A DNA stretch of 52,600 nucleotides from an uncultured Selenomonadaceae bacterium. GTDB taxonomy: Bacteria > Bacillota > Negativicutes > Selenomonadales > Selenomonadaceae. The number at the start of each line of letters is the position of its first letter. Positions within the stretch are counted from its first letter, which is position 1. Below, piece after piece: positions 48,982 to 52,600 of the stretch. The translations under genes and the position numbers were made by a program. The notes below the pieces were generated by a model. That model saw only the letters and a list, made by a program, of their open reading frames with translations, ran no database searches and had not been told where the DNA came from. The DNA lies in contig CAJOHG010000009.1 in the NCBI GenBank assembly GCA_905234395.1, positions 1-52,600 on the forward strand. The letters are read 5' to 3'.

Positions 48982-50625
48982 GTGGCAGAAAAAATTTTAA
49001 AGTCGGTGGTAATCGTTGAGAGTCCCGAAAAGGCTCGGACGATTAGAAAATTTGTCGGGCGAACGTATTCGGTGCTGACAACGGGCGGCTTCTTGAAGGA
49101 TTTGCCCAAAAGTCGTATCGGCGTGGACGACACGCAGAATTATCAGCCGAATTATATCACGGTGCGCGGCAAAGGTAAGTTGCTCGCCGAACTCAAGCGC
49201 GAAACTTTGAAGGCACGCAGAATTTTTCTCGCGACAAATCCTGACGCTAAAGGCGAATTTTTGGCGCGGCAGTGTTGCGAAATTTTCGGCATCAATCCGC
49301 TGTCGAAATGTCGAATTCTGCTCGACGAATTGACGCGTGAAAATTTTAAGTCGTCGTTCGACACGGCTCGCCCGATTGACAACGATTTGGCGGACGCATT
49401 TCAAACTAAGCAGCTCATTGACAAATACGTAAGCCATCGCATCGGAGAATATCTTGAGCGGAAAATTTGGCGCGGCGTCAAAGTCGGCAGGTTTCGTGCA
49501 ATGTTGTTGAGTTTAATCGCCAACACTCCCGCGCAGGAAAATTTGACCGTTGAAAAAACTTTGACGCTCTCGACGTTGCAAGAACTCGCGCTGAACGAAT
49601 TGAACTTTTCGGCGGGCAGGACGCGTTTCATTGCCGATCAGCTCTACGAAGGAATTTCTTTCGATAAAGACTGCGCGGGCTTGATAACGTATCCGCACGG
49701 CGCGGAAATTTTTTTGACGAGTGAACGACGCAATCCCGATGACGTGAAAGAATTCTTGACGGATTATCAGTTCAAGCTTTACAATCTGATTCACGCGCAC
49801 ATCACCGATAAAAATTCTCCTGCAACGCTCAAACTCAACGGCACTGCCAATGATGCGGCTTTGATGGCGGCTTTCGACAAGCTCGGCGTGTCGTGGGCTG
49901 ATGTTTATTCCGTCGGCATTGCAAGTTTGATTAAGCGCAAATACATCGCGGCGGAAGACGGCGTTTACAAAGTCACTTCGCTCGGTCAACGCGTGCTTGA
50001 GGCTCTCGACGGTTTTTTTGATGACGTGTTCAGCGCAACTGCTTACAACGAGATCACCGCGCAAGTTCACGAAGTTTCAATCGGCAACGTCAAAAAGTCC
50101 GTCGTCATTGAAAATTACTGCAAAAAATTTTCTGCGGCGTTCACGGAAGCGATGGCGACTCTCGGCGATGACGCCAAACCGCAAAGTGAACCTGTCGTCG
50201 AATCGGACGAGGTCTGCGAAAAATGCGGGCGCAAAATGTTGATTCGGCACGGTCGTTATGGCACGTTCCTTGCGTGTTCAGGCTATCCCGAATGCAAAAA
50301 CGCCAAACCTTTTCTTGAGCAGTTGAAGCAACGTTGTCCGAAGTGCGGCGAACATTTGGCGAAACGTGCGCTCAATCGCGGCAGAACTTATTATTGTTGT
50401 GAATCGTGCGACTTCGTGACGTGGGACGAACCGCAAACGATAACTTGCAAGACGTGCGGCTCGACAATGTTTGTGCACCGATTCAAAGGTCGTGCGCCCA
50501 TGCTTTATTGCGGCAATGAAAATTGTCCGACGCGAGAGAATCACCCGATGAATAAAATTTTGGCGGAAAGCAAACGTCGTGCGGAAGCTCGCAAGGCTCG
50601 TAAAGCTAAGGAGTCAAAGCAGTGA
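48982..50625 (+). CDS. topA: Divergent type IA topoisomerase (TopA homologue) with altered active site
   Basis: A 547-residue homologue of topoisomerase I at the standard topA position; normal TopA is about 690 residues. The Toprim start ([11 protein letters not shown]13) and [15 protein letters not shown] are kept. The acidic motif TDPDREGE is TNPDAKGE here (85-92), so two catalytic acidic residues are lost (D to N86, E to K90). The nucleophile Tyr remains in LITYPHG (Y237), but the essential following Arg is His239, and the TDS and AHEAIRP segments are missing. GRVQSVALRL is [10 protein letters not shown]. The three C-terminal Topo zinc ribbons (CEKCG, CPKCG, CKTCG) are intact. It probably binds DNA but may not relax it. 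GTG start; overlaps trmFO by 4 nt. Confidence 0.85.
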   Translation: MAEKILKSVVIVESPEKARTIRKFVGRTYSVLTTGGFLKDLPKSRIGVDDTQNYQPNYITVRGKGKLLAELKRETLKARRIFLATNPDAKGEFLARQCCEIFGINPLSKCRILLDELTRENFKSSFDTARPIDNDLADAFQTKQLIDKYVSHRIGEYLERKIWRGVKVGRFRAMLLSLIANTPAQENLTVEKTLTLSTLQELALNELNFSAGRTRFIADQLYEGISFDKDCAGLITYPHGAEIFLTSERRNPDDVKEFLTDYQFKLYNLIHAHITDKNSPATLKLNGTANDAALMAAFDKLGVSWADVYSVGIASLIKRKYIAAEDGVYKVTSLGQRVLEALDGFFDDVFSATAYNEITAQVHEVSIGNVKKSVVIENYCKKFSAAFTEAMATLGDDAKPQSEPVVESDEVCEKCGRKMLIRHGRYGTFLACSGYPECKNAKPFLEQLKQRCPKCGEHLAKRALNRGRTYYCCESCDFVTWDEPQTITCKTCGSTMFVHRFKGRAPMLYCGNENCPTRENHPMNKILAESKRRAEARKARKAKESKQ

Positions 50626-51941
50626 GTAGAGTTCACATCATCGGCGCGGGACTTGCAGGCTCGGAAGCGGCTTGGCAAATCGCTCGGCGCGGCGTCGAAG
50701 TCGTCTTGCACGAAATGCGTCCGTCGAAAAAAACTCCTGCGCATAAAACCGGCAACTTCGCGGAACTCGTCTGCAGCAATTCATTGCGCGCGGCAGGTCT
50801 TTCAAATGCGGTCGGCGTCCTTAAAGAAGAAATGCGGCGTCTGAATTCGGTCATCATGTTCGCGGCGGACAAATCGGCAATTCCTGCAGGCGGTGCGTTG
50901 GCAGTCGACAGGGAAGAATTCGGGCGGTTCGTCACGTCAAAAGTTAAAAGTGTTGTCGAATTCGTCGAGGAAGAGGTCACAAATCTTGACGCGCTGATAA
51001 ATTCCGACGACGTGTTGATTATCGCAAGCGGACCTTTGACGGACGGCGCACTTGCTGACGAAATTAAACGACTCACGGGCGGCGACGATTTTTATTTTTA
51101 CGACGCGGCGGCTCCGATTGTCACGGTTGATTCGATTGATTTTAACGTTGCGTTCAAGGCGTCTCGTTACGGCAAAGGCGACGATGATTCTTACATCAAC
51201 TGCCCGATGACTCGCGACGAATATTTGACTTTCCGCGCGGAACTCATTGCCGCAGAAAAAACTAAGCCGCACGATTTCGAGCAGGAAATTTTTTTTGAAG
51301 GTTGCTTGCCCGTTGAAGTGTTGGCATCTCGCGGCGAAGATACAATGCGTTTCGGAAATTTGAAACCGGTCGGATTGACTGATCCGCGCACAAATCAAAC
51401 GCCGTATGCAGTCGTTCAGTTGCGGCAGGACAATCGCTCGGCGACGCTTTACAATCTGGTCGGCTTTCAAACGCATTTGACGTGGAGCGAACAACGACGC
51501 GTTTTCCGATTGATACCGGGACTTGCGGCGGCGGAATTCGTTCGTTACGGCGTCATGCACAGAAACACTTACATCAACTCGCCGAAAATTTTATCGCCGA
51601 CGTTCCAACTGAAAAGCTCGCCGAAAATTTTTTTCGCGGGACAAATCACGGGCGTTGAAGGTTACGTCGAATCGGCAGCATCGGGACTTGTAGCGGGCAT
51701 TAATGCGGCGCGTTTGGCAAAAAATTTACAGCCGTTAATCTTCCCGACGACGACTTGTCACGGCGCATTGGCGAATTACATCACGACGGCAGTCACGAAA
51801 AATTTTCAGCCGATGAACATAACGTTCGGATTGTTGCCACCGCTCGAAGGTCGCGTTAAAAAAAATCTGCGCAAGGAAAAATTATCAGCGCGGGCACTCA
51901 ACGACATCAACAGCTTTTGTAACGAACAGGAGTTGATATAA
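50622..51941 (+). CDS. trmFO: tRNA (uracil-5-)-methyltransferase TrmFO (folate dependent)
   Basis: A 439-residue FAD protein that makes m5U54 in tRNA using methylene-tetrahydrofolate. It has the FAD loop [14 protein letters not shown] (5-18), the ELVCSNSLR block with an active-site Cys, a second conserved Cys in [12 protein letters not shown] and the C-terminal [20 protein letters not shown]. The GTG start overlaps the topA stop (GTGA), with AAGGAG inside topA. Length is typical. Confidence 0.96.
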   Translation: MSRVHIIGAGLAGSEAAWQIARRGVEVVLHEMRPSKKTPAHKTGNFAELVCSNSLRAAGLSNAVGVLKEEMRRLNSVIMFAADKSAIPAGGALAVDREEFGRFVTSKVKSVVEFVEEEVTNLDALINSDDVLIIASGPLTDGALADEIKRLTGGDDFYFYDAAAPIVTVDSIDFNVAFKASRYGKGDDDSYINCPMTRDEYLTFRAELIAAEKTKPHDFEQEIFFEGCLPVEVLASRGEDTMRFGNLKPVGLTDPRTNQTPYAVVQLRQDNRSATLYNLVGFQTHLTWSEQRRVFRLIPGLAAAEFVRYGVMHRNTYINSPKILSPTFQLKSSPKIFFAGQITGVEGYVESAASGLVAGINAARLAKNLQPLIFPTTTCHGALANYITTAVTKNFQPMNITFGLLPPLEGRVKKNLRKEKLSARALNDINSFCNEQELI

Positions 51942-52478
51942 ATGGAATTTCATTCTACAACGATAGTAGCCGTCAAACGCGGCGATAAGGTTGCCATTGC
52001 GGGCGACGGGCAAGTTACGTTCGGCAATTCAACCGTCATGAAGTCGACGGCAAAAAAAGTTCGCCGACTCTATCACGACAAAGTTATCGCGGGCTTCGCA
52101 GGCTCTGTCGCCGATGCCTTCACGCTGTTTGAAAAATTTGAAGGCAAACTCGAATCAACGCACGGTCACCTTCAACGCGCGGCAGTCGCATTGGCAAAAG
52201 ATTGGCGCACCGATAAAATTTTGCGTCGATTGGAAGCTTTATTGCTCGTGGCGGACAAAGATACAATCCTTTTACTTTCCGGCAACGGCGAAGTGATTGA
52301 ACCTGACGGCGATGTTGCGGCAATCGGCTCCGGCGGATTTTACGCGTTGGCGGCGGCAAGAGCACTTGTCGCGCACACTGATATGACTGCTGCTGAAATT
52401 GCCAAAGAGTCGTTGTCAATCGCTGCGGATATTTGCGTCTTCACGAATCAAAATATCGTCGTCGAAGAATTAAATTGA
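51942..52478 (+). CDS. hslV: ATP-dependent protease proteolytic subunit HslV (ClpQ/CodW)
   Basis: A 178-residue proteasome-like peptidase. The Thr nucleophile lies in [11 protein letters not shown] after a short propeptide, as in Bacillus CodW. Conserved blocks [26 protein letters not shown] and [16 protein letters not shown] are present. ATG directly follows the trmFO stop, with AGGAG just before. It pairs with HslU, which begins 15 nt downstream. Confidence 0.96.
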   Translation: MEFHSTTIVAVKRGDKVAIAGDGQVTFGNSTVMKSTAKKVRRLYHDKVIAGFAGSVADAFTLFEKFEGKLESTHGHLQRAAVALAKDWRTDKILRRLEALLLVADKDTILLLSGNGEVIEPDGDVAAIGSGGFYALAAARALVAHTDMTAAEIAKESLSIAADICVFTNQNIVVEELN

Positions 52479-52493
52479 TGGAGGAAAAATTTC

Positions 52494-52600
52494 ATGGCAA
52501 GAAAGAAAAAAGACGTTTCACAAGAACTCGGCTTGAATGATCAAACTCCGCGCGAGATTGTCGCGGAATTGGACAAATACATCGTCGGACAGGACGAGGC
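52494..52600 (+). CDS. hslU: ATP-dependent protease ATPase subunit HslU (partial, 5' end)
   Basis: The window ends in this gene. The first 35 residues include TPREIVAELDKYIVGQDEA, the N-terminal signature of HslU/ClpY just before the Walker A region. ATG 52494 follows GGAGG. In related genomes codY usually follows; it is not in the window. Confidence 0.93.
   Translation, partial: MARKKKDVSQELGLNDQTPREIVAELDKYIVGQDE

Overview
The window is a chromosomal piece of a diderm Firmicute, most likely a Negativicute (Selenomonas-like). The gene order is Firmicute: an rRNA operon followed by tRNAs, ysxC, a glgC-glgD-glgP-glgB-glgA operon with GlgD, and the dprA-topA-trmFO-hslV-hslU block. It also carries outer-membrane genes: an LptD-type porin, an ArnT/PMT-like transferase and GT8 LPS-type glycosyltransferases. 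The species cannot be fixed from sequence reading alone.

Layout. 1-750: 3' end of 23S, 5S, tRNA-His, tRNA-Trp and a terminator. 742-4020: a small ribbon-helix-helix-like gene, ysxC, two siroheme-decarboxylase-type genes (ahbA, ahbB), a Nif3-like gene and an autoregulated merR-type gene. 4130-6626: two tandem GT8 glycosyltransferases. 6871-15312: the five-gene glycogen operon. 15603-20896 (minus): lepB-eamA-PTS EIICB-pyrB-small orf-pyrC, tightly packed. 21046-24940: an ATP-grasp/glycosyltransferase fusion and a radical SAM protein. 24937-32356: a defence-like island with a large N6-type DNA methylase/putative nuclease, then (after a CBS-type pyrophosphatase and a cupin) a vsr gene and a methyltransferase fused in frame to a HpaII-like endonuclease. 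32357-34030: about 1.7 kb of decayed genes (esterase and ATP-grasp relics). 34033-38840 (minus): an acetyltransferase, a repeat-like element and the outer-membrane set. 38975-45458: a stand-alone FliD-like protein, a hotdog-fold protein, a PLP decarboxylase, radA, an ATP-grasp protein, a Uma2 protein and a FlhB-tail protein. 45534-52600: a P-loop/Asp23 protein, fabF, dprA, a topoisomerase I homologue with altered catalytic residues, trmFO, hslV and the start of hslU.

Most notable points. (1) The HpaII-type methyltransferase and endonuclease lie in one open frame. An 11-G run near the end of the endonuclease part diverts the frame; removing one G restores an 11-residue amphipathic tail followed directly by a stop. 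This suggests either phase variation or a homopolymer read error. (2) The topA at the canonical locus has lost several catalytic residues. (3) Four gene junctions carry short heptanucleotide tandem repeats with different units. (4) Two convergent gene junctions carry imperfect tandem duplications of 154-178 bp, leaving gene-end fragments. No CRISPR array or complete insertion sequence was seen.
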